DNA of 64,000 bases from Metabacillus halosaccharovorans (GCF_002019635.1 NZ_KV917371.1:2524001-2588000), one strand, 5' to 3'. Positions 11,728-20,937 are shown, numbered from the stretch's first letter. The notes: generated by a model not told the origin, from the letters alone. Numbers and translations: made by a program.

Positions 11728-13185
11728 ATGACAAATGAAGTTAGAGTACGTTATGCCCCAAGCCCAACGGGACATTTACATATTGGTAACGCAAGAACAG
11801 CATTATTTAATTATTTATTTGCAAAAAATCAAGGCGGTAAGTTCATTATCCGAATTGAAGATACAGATAAGAAACGAAATATCGCTGGTGGAGAGGAAAG
11901 CCAGCTTAAGTACTTGAGATGGCTTGGAATTGATTGGGATGAAAGTGTTGATGTTGGTGGAGAGTACGGTCCATATCGCCAATCAGAAAGAAATGATATT
12001 TATAAAAAATATTATGAAGAGCTTCTAGAAAAAGGATTGGCTTATAAATGCTATTGCACGGAAGAAGAATTAGAAAAAGAGCGTGAAGAACAAATTTCAC
12101 GTGGTGAAACGCCTATGTATTCCGGTAAGCATGCAAACTTAACGGTTGAAGAGCAAAAGGAATTGGAAGCAAAAGGCTTAAAGGCAAGTATACGTTTTAG
12201 AGTCCCGGCTAATAAAGAATACCGATTCTTTGATATGGTCAAAGGAGACATTTCTTTTGAATCTGAAGGCATGGGTGATTTTGTTATTGTCAAGAAAGAT
12301 GGTACACCAACTTATAACTTTGCTGTTGCTGTTGATGACCATCTTATGAAAATCTCCCATGTTCTTAGAGGAGAAGATCATATTTCAAATACTCCAAAGC
12401 AAATGATGATTTATGAAGCTTTTGGATGGGAAATCCCTATTTTTGGTCATATGACATTAATTGTGAATGAAAGCCGTAAGAAGTTAAGTAAGCGTGATGA
12501 ATCAATTATTCAGTTCATTGAGCAGTATGAAGAACTGGGCTATTTGCCAGATGCGTTATTTAATTTTATTTCTTTACTTGGATGGTCACCAGTAGGAGAA
12601 GAAGAAGTATTTACGAAGAATCAGCTTATTGAAATATTTGATGCAACTCGTTTGTCAAAATCACCGGCTGTATTTGATACACAAAAATTAGCATGGATGA
12701 ATAATCAATATATTAAACAACTTGAGGTAGAAAAACTTATTCCACTTGCATTACCGCATTTAGTGAAGGCAGGTAAAGTTCCTGAAGATATGGGCAATGA
12801 AGAAAAGGAAAGAACAAACCAGTTAATTGCTTTGTATCAAGATCAACTAAACTACGGTGCAGAAATAATTCAATTAACTGAACTATTCTTCAAAGAAGAC
12901 ATTAGCTATGATGAAGAAGCTAAACAAGTTCTTGAAGGGGAACAAGTTCCTGAAGTGCTAAAAGCTTTTCAGCATGAAATTAAGCATGCAGATGATTTTA
13001 CAGCTGAAACAATTAAAGGTTTAATTAAGGCTGTACAAAAAACATCAGGTCAGAAAGGCAAAAATTTGTTTATGCCAATTCGTGTTGCAACAACAGGGCA
13101 AACACATGGACCTGATTTGCCAAAATCTATCGCAGTATTAGGAAAAGATACTGTCCTAACAAGAATAAAAAATATTATTAGTTAA
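11728..13185 (+). CDS. gltX: Glutamyl-tRNA synthetase
   Basis: Class I synthetase charging tRNA-Glu, 485 residues. The HIGH-type motif is in [12 protein letters not shown] (near residue 10-20) and the KMSKS-type motif is KLSKRDES (about 252). In Bacillus the enzyme is non-discriminating and also makes Glu-tRNA(Gln) for GatCAB (family knowledge). Followed by cysE-cysS, but a separate promoter and a T-box lie between, so cysteine control applies only to the downstream genes. Confidence 0.97.
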   Translation: MTNEVRVRYAPSPTGHLHIGNARTALFNYLFAKNQGGKFIIRIEDTDKKRNIAGGEESQLKYLRWLGIDWDESVDVGGEYGPYRQSERNDIYKKYYEELLEKGLAYKCYCTEEELEKEREEQISRGETPMYSGKHANLTVEEQKELEAKGLKASIRFRVPANKEYRFFDMVKGDISFESEGMGDFVIVKKDGTPTYNFAVAVDDHLMKISHVLRGEDHISNTPKQMMIYEAFGWEIPIFGHMTLIVNESRKKLSKRDESIIQFIEQYEELGYLPDALFNFISLLGWSPVGEEEVFTKNQLIEIFDATRLSKSPAVFDTQKLAWMNNQYIKQLEVEKLIPLALPHLVKAGKVPEDMGNEEKERTNQLIALYQDQLNYGAEIIQLTELFFKEDISYDEEAKQVLEGEQVPEVLKAFQHEIKHADDFTAETIKGLIKAVQKTSGQKGKNLFMPIRVATTGQTHGPDLPKSIAVLGKDTVLTRIKNIIS

Positions 13186-13210
13186 CATTTAGATAAAAAT
13201 GTAATATAGT
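13182..13210 (+). promoter_or_regulatory. SigA promoter of cysE-cysS
   Basis: TTAACA, 17-base spacer, TATAGT, overlapping the last codons of gltX. Transcription would begin near 13217, just before the T-box leader. Confidence 0.7.
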
Positions 13211-13216
13211 AGGGTT

Positions 13217-13487
13217 AACTATATTTAAAGCGTTGATAAGGAGAGTAGAGTTTTATTTCCTTCTTAGAGAGAACCCTCAGAGGCTGGAAGGGGTTTAAGA
13301 GAAATAATTCTTGAAATGCACCTTTGAGTCTTTTACTAAACGTCTTTTAAAGCGACTAGTAAGTAAAAGCGTGTCGCTCTACGTTACAGAGCTAAAGTTG
13401 AGGTGAGAGGAAATACGTCTTTTACCTAAACAGAGTGGAACCGCGCATCAAAGCGTCTCTGTCATTGTACAGAGGCGCTTTTTTATA
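13217..13487 (+). promoter_or_regulatory. T-box leader (tRNA-Cys) of cysE-cysS
   Basis: The T-box core AGAGTGGAACCGCG is at 13432-13445. A terminator follows: AAGCGTCTCTGT (13451-13462) pairs with ACAGAGGCGCTT (13469-13480), then a T tract. In the Stem I specifier region, GAAATGCACC places TGC (13317-13319), the cysteine codon, in the expected setting. Uncharged tRNA-Cys should pair with TGC and the T-box, forming the antiterminator and letting cysE and cysS be transcribed. Confidence 0.92.
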
Positions 13488-13537
13488 TTTTAAAAAGGTA
13501 AATCCGTTAAACAAGTTGGGGATTGGGGGTAAAATCA

Positions 13538-14233
13538 GTGTTAAAAATGATGAAGGAAGACGTTGATATTGTTTTCGAGCAAGATCCTGCAGCAAGAAGT
13601 TATTTTGAAGTTATCTTAACTTATTCAGGGCTACATGCCATTTGGAGTCATCGTATTGCACATGCATTGTATAAAAGGAAGCTCTTCTTCTTAGCGAGAG
13701 CTGTCTCTCAAATAAGTAGATTTTTCACAGGAGTAGAAATTCATCCTGCAGCAAGAATTGGACGTCGTTTCTTTATCGACCATGGAATGGGAGTTGTTAT
13801 CGGTGAAACATGTGAAATAGGAGATAATGTTACTGTTTTTCAGGGAGTTACCTTAGGTGGGACCGGCAAGGAAAAGGGAAAGCGGCATCCAACCATTAAA
13901 GATCATGCCTTAATAGCAACGGGAGCAAAAGTGTTAGGGTCTATTACTGTCGGGGCATACTCTAAAATAGGAGCAGGTTCTGTTGTACTAAAAGATGTTC
14001 CCGATCATTCAACTGTTGTAGGTATACCTGGAAAAGTAGTGATTCAGAATGGAAGAAGAGTAGGTCAGGATTTGAACCATTGTGATCTTCCAGATCCAGT
14101 AGCAGACCGATTTAAAGAACTTGAAACGGAATTGGCTAATTTGAGATATGAAGTACAACAATTTAAGAAAGGAACGAGTGAACATGACAATAAAGTTGTA
14201 CAATACGCTAACGAGACAAAAAGAAACATTTGA
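13538..14233 (+). CDS. cysE: CysE, serine O-acetyltransferase
   Basis: Acetylates serine for cysteine synthesis, 231 residues. The N-terminal helical domain is followed by a left-handed beta helix with hexapeptide repeats; [17 protein letters not shown] and [17 protein letters not shown] are the active-site signatures. I chose GTG 13538 (8 bases after TGGGGG, and matching the family N terminus) over an in-frame TTG at 13523. Controlled by the cysteine T-box. Overlaps cysS by 50 bases. Confidence 0.95.
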   Translation: MLKMMKEDVDIVFEQDPAARSYFEVILTYSGLHAIWSHRIAHALYKRKLFFLARAVSQISRFFTGVEIHPAARIGRRFFIDHGMGVVIGETCEIGDNVTVFQGVTLGGTGKEKGKRHPTIKDHALIATGAKVLGSITVGAYSKIGAGSVVLKDVPDHSTVVGIPGKVVIQNGRRVGQDLNHCDLPDPVADRFKELETELANLRYEVQQFKKGTSEHDNKVVQYANETKRNI

Positions 14234-15581
14234 GCCCCTTGAAGCAGGGAAAGTGAAAATGTATGTTTGCGGTCCGACTGTCTATAACTATATTCATATA
14301 GGAAACGCTAGACCGGCGATTGTATATGATACCGTTAGAAGATATTTAGAGTACCGGGGATATGAAGTAACGTTTATTTCAAACTTTACAGATGTTGATG
14401 ATAAATTAATAAAAGCAGCAAATGAGCTTGGAGAAGATGTGCCAACAATAGCAGACCGATTTATTGATGCTTATTACGAAGATGTTTCTGCCCTTGGATG
14501 CAAACGTGCTACGATTCATCCACGTGTGACAGAAAACATTGATATTATTATTGACTTTATTCAAGCGTTAATTGATAAAGGATATGCATATGAAGCGGGT
14601 GGAGATGTTTATTATAAAACCCGTGAATTCAAGGAGTATGGTAAGCTTTCTCATCAATCAATTGAGGAGTTGCGTCTTGGAAATCGAATTGAGGTTGGCG
14701 ATAAAAAACAAGATGCATTGGATTTTGTACTATGGAAAGCTGCAAAAGAAGGAGAAATTTCCTGGGAAAGTCCTTGGGGACATGGAAGACCTGGTTGGCA
14801 TATTGAGTGCTCTGCTATGGCGAAGAAATATTTGGGAGATACTATAGACATTCATGCTGGTGGTCAGGATCTAACATTTCCACACCATGAGAACGAAATA
14901 GCTCAGTCGGAAGCAGTAACGGGAAAACTATTTTCAAAGTACTGGATGCATAACGGCTACATTAATATCAATAACGAAAAGATGTCTAAATCACTGGGTA
15001 ACTTTGTATTAGTCCACGATATCATTAAGGAAATTGATCCACAGATTGTTCGATTCTTTATGCTATCTGTACACTACAGACACCCAATTAATTTTTCTCA
15101 AGAGTTACTTGAAAGCACAGAAAATGCTTTTGGAAGATTAACAACATCTTATGGTAATCTTAAACATCGCAAAAACAGCAGCAATAATCTAACAGAGAAT
15201 GACCAAGAGTGGCTTGATAAAATCAACTCCTATAAAGAACAATTTATTAAAGAAATGGATGATGATTTTAATACAGCAAATGCGATTTCGGTTTTATTCG
15301 ATCTATCCAAACAAGCTAACTATTACATGCAGGAACTAAATACATCAGAAGAAGTTATCCAAGCTTTTCTTGATCAATTAGACATGCTCGGAAATGTTTT
15401 AGGTGTAACATTTAGTTCAACTGACTTGCTGGATGAAGAAATTGAACTAATGATTGAACAGCGCATTCAAGCCAGAAAAGATCGTAATTTTGCATTAGCA
15501 GATGAAATACGTGATAAATTAAAAGATTTAAACATCATATTAGAGGACACTCCTCAAGGAACAAGATGGAAGCGTAATTGA
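14184..15581 (+). CDS. cysS: Cysteinyl-tRNA synthetase
   Basis: Class I synthetase, 465 residues. HIGH motif in [14 protein letters not shown] motif exact in KMSKSLGN, and zinc ligands in [15 protein letters not shown] and HHENE. ATG 14184 ([14 protein letters not shown]) matches the family start; the in-frame ATG at 14148 would add 12 residues and lies deeper within cysE. The cysE-cysS overlap plus the upstream T-box place both under tRNA-Cys control. Confidence 0.96.
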   Translation: MTIKLYNTLTRQKETFEPLEAGKVKMYVCGPTVYNYIHIGNARPAIVYDTVRRYLEYRGYEVTFISNFTDVDDKLIKAANELGEDVPTIADRFIDAYYEDVSALGCKRATIHPRVTENIDIIIDFIQALIDKGYAYEAGGDVYYKTREFKEYGKLSHQSIEELRLGNRIEVGDKKQDALDFVLWKAAKEGEISWESPWGHGRPGWHIECSAMAKKYLGDTIDIHAGGQDLTFPHHENEIAQSEAVTGKLFSKYWMHNGYININNEKMSKSLGNFVLVHDIIKEIDPQIVRFFMLSVHYRHPINFSQELLESTENAFGRLTTSYGNLKHRKNSSNNLTENDQEWLDKINSYKEQFIKEMDDDFNTANAISVLFDLSKQANYYMQELNTSEEVIQAFLDQLDMLGNVLGVTFSSTDLLDEEIELMIEQRIQARKDRNFALADEIRDKLKDLNIILEDTPQGTRWKRN

Positions 15582-15624
15582 TTACACGATGAAATATTAG
15601 GGAATAAAGATATTAGCAAGGAAG

Positions 15625-15676
15625 TGGCAGAGTGATCGTTCTGATCAAGGCGCTTGCGCTTTTGTTTACTCTGCCA
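15625..15676 (+). repeat. inverted repeat enclosing a GCGC-core element
   Basis: TGGCAGAGT (15625-15633) pairs perfectly with ACTCTGCCA (15668-15676). Between them is CAAGGCGCTTGCGCTTTT, an element seen again near 18815 and 51246. The outer stem is followed by TTTTAAG, so it may act as a weak terminator after cysS. Confidence 0.65.
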
Positions 15677-15697
15677 TTTTAAGAAAAGAGGACCAAC

Positions 15698-16123
15698 ATG
15701 TTTTTAGATGTTAAGACAATTAAAGACTCTAAGCATTTAAATAGCTTGGCTTTGGCGTATATTGGAGATGCTGTTTTTGAAATTTATGTGAGGCATTATC
15801 TCTTATCAAAAGGAACGATTCGCCCAAACCAGCTGCATAATCAAGCGAAAAGGTTTGTGTCGGCAAAGGCACAGGCAAGCGTTTTGCACCATTTCTATTC
15901 CCAGGAAATTTTCTCTGAAGAGGAACAAGGTGTTTTAAGACGTGGAAGAAATGCAAAATCGGGGACAATTCCTAAAAATACTAATGTTCAAACATATCGA
16001 TACAGTACTTCTTTTGAAGCACTTATCGGATACTTATATTTAGAAAAAAAACATGAACGTCTTGAGGAATTGATTCAGCAATCCTTTGAATTTGTTGATG
16101 GTGAAAAGGAGGGGTTATCATGA
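15698..16123 (+). CDS. mrnC: MrnC, mini-ribonuclease III
   Basis: RNase III catalytic domain without the double-stranded RNA-binding domain, 141 residues. The signature LALAYIGDAVFEIYVRHYLL and the second acidic site EALIGYLYLE are present. In B. subtilis it matures both ends of 23S rRNA. Its stop overlaps the rlmB ATG by 4 bases, grouping two 23S-processing or modifying enzymes. Confidence 0.95.
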   Translation: MFLDVKTIKDSKHLNSLALAYIGDAVFEIYVRHYLLSKGTIRPNQLHNQAKRFVSAKAQASVLHHFYSQEIFSEEEQGVLRRGRNAKSGTIPKNTNVQTYRYSTSFEALIGYLYLEKKHERLEELIQQSFEFVDGEKEGLS

Positions 16124-16863
16124 GTGAAGATTTCATTATAGGTCGGAACCCTGTTATTGAAGTGCTAAAATCCTCACGGGATATTAATAAGATTTGGGTG
16201 GCTGAAAACTCATTAAAAGGACAAGCGCAGCAAATTACAAAGCTGGCGAAAGAAAGAGGAATCACGATTAATTTTGTTCCAAAAAAGAAAATTGATCAAA
16301 TGGTAGAAGGAAATCATCAGGGTGTTATTGCACAAGTTGCTGCTTATGAATATGTTCATGTTGATGATATATTGAATGTAGCAGAACAGCGGGGAGAATT
16401 ACCGTTTCTATTGCTCTTAGATGAAATAGAAGATCCTCATAACTTAGGGTCTATTATGAGAACAGCAGATGCTGTTGGTGCACATGGGATTGTCATTCCC
16501 AAGCGTAGAGCAGTCGGACTCACAGCAACAGTTGCGAAATCATCAACAGGGGCAATCGAACATATACCTGTAGCAAGAGTAACCAATATGGCAAGAACGA
16601 TCGATGAGTTAAAGGAAAAGGGATTATGGATTGTAGGGACAGATGCGAAAGGTGCAGATGATTATCGAAACCTTGATGGTAAGATGTCCTTAGCTCTGAT
16701 AATTGGGAGTGAAGGTAAAGGGATTGGCCGGTTAATCAAGGAGAAATGCGACTTTCTTATCAAAATGCCGATGGTTGGCCATGTTACTTCACTGAATGCA
16801 TCTGTTGCAGCCAGTCTTTTAATGTATGAGGTATACAGAAAGCGATTCCCTTTAGGGGAGTAG
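16120..16863 (+). CDS. rlmB: RlmB-type 23S rRNA 2'-O-methyltransferase
   Basis: SpoU-family (SPOUT) methyltransferase, 247 residues. An N-terminal L30e-like substrate domain precedes the knotted catalytic domain with motifs LDEIEDPHNLGSIMRTA, IIGSEGKGI and SLNASVAASLLMYE. By family it methylates the 2'-OH of a guanosine in the 23S peptidyl-transferase region. Strong AGGAGGGG site inside mrnC. Confidence 0.93.
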   Translation: MSEDFIIGRNPVIEVLKSSRDINKIWVAENSLKGQAQQITKLAKERGITINFVPKKKIDQMVEGNHQGVIAQVAAYEYVHVDDILNVAEQRGELPFLLLLDEIEDPHNLGSIMRTADAVGAHGIVIPKRRAVGLTATVAKSSTGAIEHIPVARVTNMARTIDELKEKGLWIVGTDAKGADDYRNLDGKMSLALIIGSEGKGIGRLIKEKCDFLIKMPMVGHVTSLNASVAASLLMYEVYRKRFPLGE

Positions 16864-16869
16864 TCTAAA

Positions 16870-17379
16870 ATGGATATCCTTTTAGTGGATGGATATAACA
16901 TTATTGGTGCTTGGCCATACTTACAAAAGCTTAAGAAAGATGGTTTGGCAGAAGCACGGGATCTTTTAATTGAAAAAATGGCTGAATACCAGGCATATAC
17001 GGGTTTTAGGGTGATTATCGTTTTTGATGCCCATATGGTAAAAGGAATTGAGAAAAAACAAAAAAATTACCGTGTAGAGGTAATTTTTACGCGCGAAAAT
17101 GAAACCGCGGATGAAAGAATAGAAAAGCTCGCTATTTCATTAAGCAATATAAAAACACAGGTTCATGTGGCAACTTCGGATTTCACTGAACAATGGGCGA
17201 TATTCGGACAGGGAGCATTGAGGAAATCTGCCAGGGAACTTTTAAATGAAATGAATTCAATTGAAAATAGAATTCAACATAAAGTGAAGAAAATTGAGCA
17301 AAAGCGGCCTGCATCAAAAATCGCCATTCCGGAAGATGTAATGGAAAAACTGGAGAAGTGGCGTAGGGGTGATGTATAG
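16870..17379 (+). CDS. rae1: Rae1, ribosome-associated mRNA endonuclease
   Basis: NYN (PIN-like) nuclease, 169 residues, orthologue of B. subtilis YacP/Rae1, which enters the ribosomal A site and cuts mRNA in a translation-dependent way. Visible motifs are LLVDGYNIIGAW, VIIVFDAH, FTRENETADERIE and VATSDFTEQWAIF, supplying the acidic residues of the fold. It sits six bases after rlmB. Confidence 0.92.
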   Translation: MDILLVDGYNIIGAWPYLQKLKKDGLAEARDLLIEKMAEYQAYTGFRVIIVFDAHMVKGIEKKQKNYRVEVIFTRENETADERIEKLAISLSNIKTQVHVATSDFTEQWAIFGQGALRKSARELLNEMNSIENRIQHKVKKIEQKRPASKIAIPEDVMEKLEKWRRGDV

Positions 17380-17510
17380 GAGAAAATAAAATGATAAACT
17401 TTATTTTTTGGACACGCTAAACGCAAGATGTATAAGTCTATATCAGTATATGATGTTGCAAGTCAGTCTGTTGTGTCAGCTTCATGAGATGCTTGTACTT
17501 TCGAACTTGG

Positions 17511-17540
17511 TTGACGCTTACAAAATGAATACTGTATACT
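17511..17540 (+). promoter_or_regulatory. SigA promoter of sigH
   Basis: TTGACG, 18-base spacer, TATACT, 34 bases before the sigH start. In B. subtilis the sigH promoter is SigA-dependent and repressed by AbrB; AbrB sites are too degenerate for me to assign here. Confidence 0.75.
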
Positions 17541-17573
17541 ATTGTTATCTTGCGTGCGGTCGGGGGGATCGGC

Positions 17574-18230
17574 TTGAATTCACCAATCAACAAAGATAAT
17601 GTCAGCAGGGAAGAATTAGATTTATTGGAAGATGAAAAATTGGTTGAACTTGTTCACGATGGGGACAGTGAGGCACTCGACTTCTTGATTACAAAGTACC
17701 GTAACTTTGTTCGGGCGAAGGCAAGATCATATTTTCTTATTGGCGCGGATCGTGAGGATATTATCCAGGAAGGGATGATTGGTTTATACAAAGCAATCCG
17801 GGACTTCAAGGAGGACAAGCTTACTTCATTTAAAGCATTTGCCGAGTTATGCATTACAAGGCAAATTATTACCGCAATCAAAACGGCAACTCGCCAAAAA
17901 CACATTCCACTAAATTCCTATGTATCATTGGACAAGCCTATATATGATGAAGAATCCGATCGGACACTTATGGATGTTATTACCGGTGCTAAGGTAATGG
18001 ATCCTGAAGAACTCATTATTAACCAAGAAGAGTTTGATGACATTGAGGTGAAAATGGGAGAATTATTAAGTGATCTCGAGCGCAAAGTTTTGGCTCTTTA
18101 CTTGGATGGCAGATCATATCATGAAATTTCTGAAGAATTGAATCGTCATGTGAAATCAATTGATAATGCGCTGCAACGAGTAAAAAGAAAGCTGGAGCGC
18201 TATTTAGAATTAAGAGAGATTAGTTTATAA
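17574..18230 (+). CDS. sigH: SigH, RNA polymerase sigma-30 factor
   Basis: Sigma factor for the transition state and early sporulation, 218 residues. Region 2 (DREDIIQEGMIGLYKAIRDF, ITRQIITAIKTATRQ) and region 4 (LSDLERKVLALYLDGRSY, HVKSIDNALQRVKRKL) are almost identical to B. subtilis. The start is taken as TTG 17574, which gives the family N terminus and lies about 6 bases from GGGGGG; TTG 17550 would add 8 unsupported residues. Confidence 0.96.
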   Translation: MNSPINKDNVSREELDLLEDEKLVELVHDGDSEALDFLITKYRNFVRAKARSYFLIGADREDIIQEGMIGLYKAIRDFKEDKLTSFKAFAELCITRQIITAIKTATRQKHIPLNSYVSLDKPIYDEESDRTLMDVITGAKVMDPEELIINQEEFDDIEVKMGELLSDLERKVLALYLDGRSYHEISEELNRHVKSIDNALQRVKRKLERYLELREISL

Positions 18231-18320
18231 CGAGTAGATAGGTCGATTTTATCGTTTATTGACGAAAAAAATTTACTATGATACAGTTTTAAAGAATATA
18301 AAGTTGCGGTAGGTGACGAC

Positions 18321-18470
18321 ATGCGAAAAAAGATCATTATGGCATGCACATCTTGTGGAAGTCGAAATTATACTACAATGAAAAACACAACTAGTTCAAA
18401 CGACCGATTAGACGTCAAAAAGTTTTGCAAAGTATGTAATTCGCATACAAACCACCGTGAAACAAAATAG
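18321..18470 (+). CDS. rpmG: Ribosomal protein L33 (zinc form)
   Basis: 49 residues, [17 protein letters not shown]..., with two CxxC pairs (ACTSCG and FCKVCN), i.e. the zinc-binding C+ form corresponding to B. subtilis RpmGB, which also lies between sigH and secE. AGGTGACG precedes the ATG. Zinc-free paralogues replace this form under zinc starvation in relatives; none is in the window. Confidence 0.95.
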   Translation: MRKKIIMACTSCGSRNYTTMKNTTSSNDRLDVKKFCKVCNSHTNHRETK

Positions 18471-18523
18471 CCCTTATTTTATTTCTTACACGAAGTTTCC
18501 CTATTATTCCTGGAGGTAGCTCA

Positions 18524-18706
18524 ATGCAACGTTTAATTAGTTTTTTCCGAGATGTTACTCGTGAAATGAAAAAGGTTAGTTGGCCTAAAGGTAAAGAGCT
18601 AACAAAGTATACAATTACGGTTGTTTCAACTGTGACGTTTGTTGCAGTGTTCTTTGCGGTTATTGACCTAGGTATTTCTTCTTTAATTCGTTTGTTTTTT
18701 GAATAA
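18524..18706 (+). CDS. secE: SecE translocase subunit
   Basis: 60 residues, the short single-span Gram-positive form. An amphipathic N-terminal helix with REMKKVSWPKGKEL precedes one membrane segment (about 28-52). It clamps SecY in the SecYEG channel; SecY is encoded at 45088 in this window. Well-placed TGGAGG site. Confidence 0.96.
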   Translation: MQRLISFFRDVTREMKKVSWPKGKELTKYTITVVSTVTFVAVFFAVIDLGISSLIRLFFE

Positions 18707-18721
18707 CAAATGGAAAATCGT

Positions 18722-18729
18722 GCTATAAT
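18722..18729 (+). promoter_or_regulatory. extended -10 promoter before nusG
   Basis: TGCTATAAT is a perfect extended -10 element (TGn-TATAAT). The best -35 (TTGAAT, 18699) is 19 bases away, but extended -10 promoters tolerate a poor -35. Transcripts would start near 18736, immediately before a terminator. Confidence 0.6.
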
Positions 18730-18751
18730 AGAAAATATTAATCTTTGTCTG

Positions 18752-18776
18752 CAAAACCCGTTAAACGGGTTTTTTC
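18752..18776 (+). terminator. terminator/attenuator between secE and nusG
   Basis: AAACCCG-TTAA-CGGGTTT stem followed by six T. Placed between the extended -10 promoter and nusG, it may end secE transcripts or attenuate nusG. Confidence 0.8.
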
Positions 18777-18814
18777 ATTGTATAAAAAAGTAATAACATT
18801 TGTTTAACTTTGAC

Positions 18815-18834
18815 CAAGGCGCTAGCGCTTTTGG
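18815..18834 (+). repeat. CAAGGCGCTAGCGCTTTT element
   Basis: Second copy of the short GCGC-palindrome element (others at 15646 and 51246), here with CTAG at the centre. It lies in the secE-nusG gap. Confidence 0.6.
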
Positions 18835-18874
18835 ACTAAACAAGAGTGAAATAGATTATTTTAACCTATTGTGG

Positions 18875-18902
18875 GGAGGGAAGGACAAGTTGTCCTGATG
18901 CT
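18875..18902 (+). promoter_or_regulatory. hairpin-split ribosome binding site of nusG
   Basis: The only good Shine-Dalgarno, GGAGG at 18875-18879, is 23 bases from the nusG ATG, far beyond the normal 5-10. Between them AGGACA-AGT-TGTCCT (18882-18896) forms a perfect 6-bp stem. When folded, the effective spacing becomes 8 bases. Initiation may therefore depend on this hairpin. Confidence 0.65.
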
Positions 18903-19436
18903 ATGGAAAAGAATTGGTATGTAGTGCACACTTATTCAGGCTATGAAAATAAAGTGAAAGCAAATCTTGAAAAGCGTGTAGAATCGATGGGTATGGAAGA
19001 TAAAATTTTCCGTGTTGTTGTGCCTGAAGAGGAAGAAACAGATTTTAAGGACGGTAAGAAAAAAGTTGTAAAGAAAAAAGTATTCCCTGGTTATGTGTTA
19101 GTTGAAATTGTTATGACTGACGACTCCTGGTATGTCGTTAGAAACACACCGGGTGTAACAGGATTTGTTGGTTCTGCCGGTCATGGTTCAAAACCAACAC
19201 CACTATTACCTGATGAAGTAAGTTTTATTTTAAAACGCATGGGTATGGATGAGCGTCGAGTGGAATTTGATTTTGAGTTAAAGGAAACAGTTAAAGTAAC
19301 AGAAGGGCCGTTTGCTAACTTTACAGGATCAATTGAAGAAATTGACCATGACAAGAATAAACTAAAAGTTCTTGTTAATATGTTTGGCCGTGAAACACCG
19401 GTAGAATTAGATTTTGCGCAGGTTGATAAATTATAA
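18903..19436 (+). CDS. nusG: NusG transcription factor
   Basis: Transcription elongation/pausing factor binding the RNA polymerase clamp, 177 residues. NGN domain (WYVVHTYSGYENKVKANLEKR, FPGYVLVE, VRNTPGVTGFVG) and a C-terminal KOW domain (EGPFANFTGSIEEID). The MEKNWYVVHTYSG start matches the family, which fixes ATG 18903 in spite of its odd ribosome binding site. Bacillus NusG also promotes pausing at TTNTTT motifs (family knowledge). Confidence 0.97.
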   Translation: MEKNWYVVHTYSGYENKVKANLEKRVESMGMEDKIFRVVVPEEEETDFKDGKKKVVKKKVFPGYVLVEIVMTDDSWYVVRNTPGVTGFVGSAGHGSKPTPLLPDEVSFILKRMGMDERRVEFDFELKETVKVTEGPFANFTGSIEEIDHDKNKLKVLVNMFGRETPVELDFAQVDKL

Positions 19437-19447
19437 TCTGAAAAAAC

Positions 19448-19476
19448 TTGAAATCATTTACGAAAAGTGGTAATAT
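19448..19476 (+). promoter_or_regulatory. SigA promoter of rplK-rplA
   Basis: TTGAAA, 17-base spacer, TAATAT with TGG before the -10 (extended). It gives a leader of about 185 nt before rplK. Confidence 0.75.
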
Positions 19477-19520
19477 TTCATAGGTCAGTATGTCTCAAAG
19501 GTTTGGGATATAATTTTGAT

Positions 19521-19576
19521 CAGAAATAATCATTTCTGTATGTATAAGGGTAGGTAAACTCAATGTGAGTTGCCCT
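19521..19576 (+). promoter_or_regulatory. structured rplK leader
   Basis: Two hairpins in the 5' leader: CAGAAAT-AATC-ATTTCTG (19521-19538), and an AGGG...AACTCA-ATG-TGAGTT..CCCT stem (about 19547-19575). The second is followed by AATTTTA rather than a clean T tract. Autogenous control by L11 or L1 would be an inference. Confidence 0.45.
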
Positions 19577-19666
19577 AATTTTACCATTTAATTGAGATTG
19601 AATGGTTAGATGAGTGGGAGGGTTTTAACCCATTTACCACATCACGGACTTAAGGAGGTGTGTCTC

Positions 19667-20092
19667 GTGGCTAAAAAAGTAATTAAAATTGTAAAATTGC
19701 AAATTCCTGCAGCGAAAGCTAATCCAGCACCACCAGTTGGTCCTGCATTAGGTCAAGCTGGTGTTAATATCATGGGATTCTGTAAAGAGTTTAACGCTCG
19801 TACAGCTGATCAAGCTGGTTTAATCATTCCAGTTGAAATCACGGTATTCGAGGACCGTTCATTTACATTTATTACGAAAACTCCACCTGCTGCTGTATTA
19901 CTTAAGAAAGCAGCTGGAATTGAGTCTGGTTCTGGTGAGCCAAACCGTAATAAAGTAGCGACTGTTAAACGTGACAAAGTACGTGAAATCGCTGAAACAA
20001 AAATGCCTGATTTAAACGCAGCAAGCGTTGAATCAGCAATGCGTATGGTTGAAGGTACTGCACGTAGTATGGGTATCGTTATCGAAGACTAA
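19667..20092 (+). CDS. rplK: Ribosomal protein L11
   Basis: 141 residues. Binds 23S rRNA at the GTPase-associated centre; [27 protein letters not shown] is the thiopeptide-site region. GTG 19667 with TAAGGAGGTG at 8 bases gives the usual N terminus [11 protein letters not shown]; the longer in-frame reading from 19610 is not supported. Confidence 0.97.
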   Translation: MAKKVIKIVKLQIPAAKANPAPPVGPALGQAGVNIMGFCKEFNARTADQAGLIIPVEITVFEDRSFTFITKTPPAAVLLKKAAGIESGSGEPNRNKVATVKRDKVREIAETKMPDLNAASVESAMRMVEGTARSMGIVIED

Positions 20093-20120
20093 TAATGATT
20101 TAGTCTGGTATGTTTTAGGG

Positions 20121-20154
20121 GGTTGCGAGTTTGCTTAAAAACAAGTTCGCAACC
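20121..20154 (+). other. hairpin between rplK and rplA
   Basis: GGTTGCGA (20121-20128) pairs with TCGCAACC (20147-20154), followed by TTTATT. It may trim rplK mRNA or partly terminate; a target site for L1 is possible but not shown. Confidence 0.55.
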
Positions 20155-20203
20155 TTTATTCGTGGGAGGTTATTCCGCTAAAACCACTAAGGAGGAAATA
20201 AAA

Positions 20204-20902
20204 ATGGCTAAAAAAGGTAAGAAGTTTTTAGAAGCTGCTAAACTTGTAGACCGTGCTAAATTTTACCCGGTACAAGAAGCAGTTGAACTAGTGAAAAAGA
20301 CTAGTGTGGCAAAATTTGATGCGACTGTAGAAGTTGCTTTCCGTTTAGGAGTAGACCCTAAGAAAGCAGACCAACAAATCCGTGGAGCAGTAGTACTTCC
20401 AAATGGTACTGGTAAAACTCAACGTGTGTTAGTTTTTGCTAAAGGTGAAAAAGCGAAAGAAGCTGAAGCGGCTGGTGCTGATTATGTAGGAGATGCAGAT
20501 TACATCAACAAAATCCAACAAGGTTGGTTTGAATTTGACGTAATCGTAGCTACACCTGACATGATGGGTGAAGTTGGTAAATTAGGTCGTGTATTAGGAC
20601 CAAAAGGTTTAATGCCAAACCCTAAAACTGGTACAGTTACATTTGATGTAACAAAAGCTGTTAATGAAATCAAAGCTGGTAAAGTTGAATACCGTCTTGA
20701 TAAAGCTGGTATCATCCACGTACCTATCGGAAAAGTTTCATTTGAAGATAGCAAACTTGTTGAGAACTTCACAACAGTTTATGAAACTTTACTAAAAGCT
20801 AAGCCATCTGCAGCTAAAGGTACTTACATGAAGAGCGTAAATGCTACTTCTACTATGGGACCTGGTGTGAAAGTAGATTCTTCAAGCTTCGCTGTAAAAT
20901 AA
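20204..20902 (+). CDS. rplA: Ribosomal protein L1
   Basis: 232 residues. Forms the mobile L1 stalk that guides E-site tRNA out. [16 protein letters not shown] is the L1 signature. ATG 20204 follows AAGGAGGA at 6 bases; the longer in-frame reading from 20123 covers the intergenic hairpin and is rejected. Confidence 0.97.
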   Translation: MAKKGKKFLEAAKLVDRAKFYPVQEAVELVKKTSVAKFDATVEVAFRLGVDPKKADQQIRGAVVLPNGTGKTQRVLVFAKGEKAKEAEAAGADYVGDADYINKIQQGWFEFDVIVATPDMMGEVGKLGRVLGPKGLMPNPKTGTVTFDVTKAVNEIKAGKVEYRLDKAGIIHVPIGKVSFEDSKLVENFTTVYETLLKAKPSAAKGTYMKSVNATSTMGPGVKVDSSSFAVK

Positions 20903-20908
20903 TAACTA

Positions 20909-20937
20909 TTGACTTCATAAAGAAGTTTATATATAAT
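20909..20937 (+). promoter_or_regulatory. SigA promoter of rplJ-rplL
   Basis: TTGACT, 17-base spacer, TATAAT, right after rplA. Transcription starts near 20944, at the beginning of the L10 leader. Confidence 0.88.

Noticed and set aside
17408-17599. 63-residue frame in the rae1-sigH gap
   Set aside because: No ribosome site; it covers the sigH promoter and start region.
19610-19666. Upstream in-frame extension of rplK (similar ones for rplA, rplJ, cysS, gerD and pdaB)
   Set aside because: In each case the inner start has the good ribosome site and the family N terminus, while the extension covers leader or promoter sequence.
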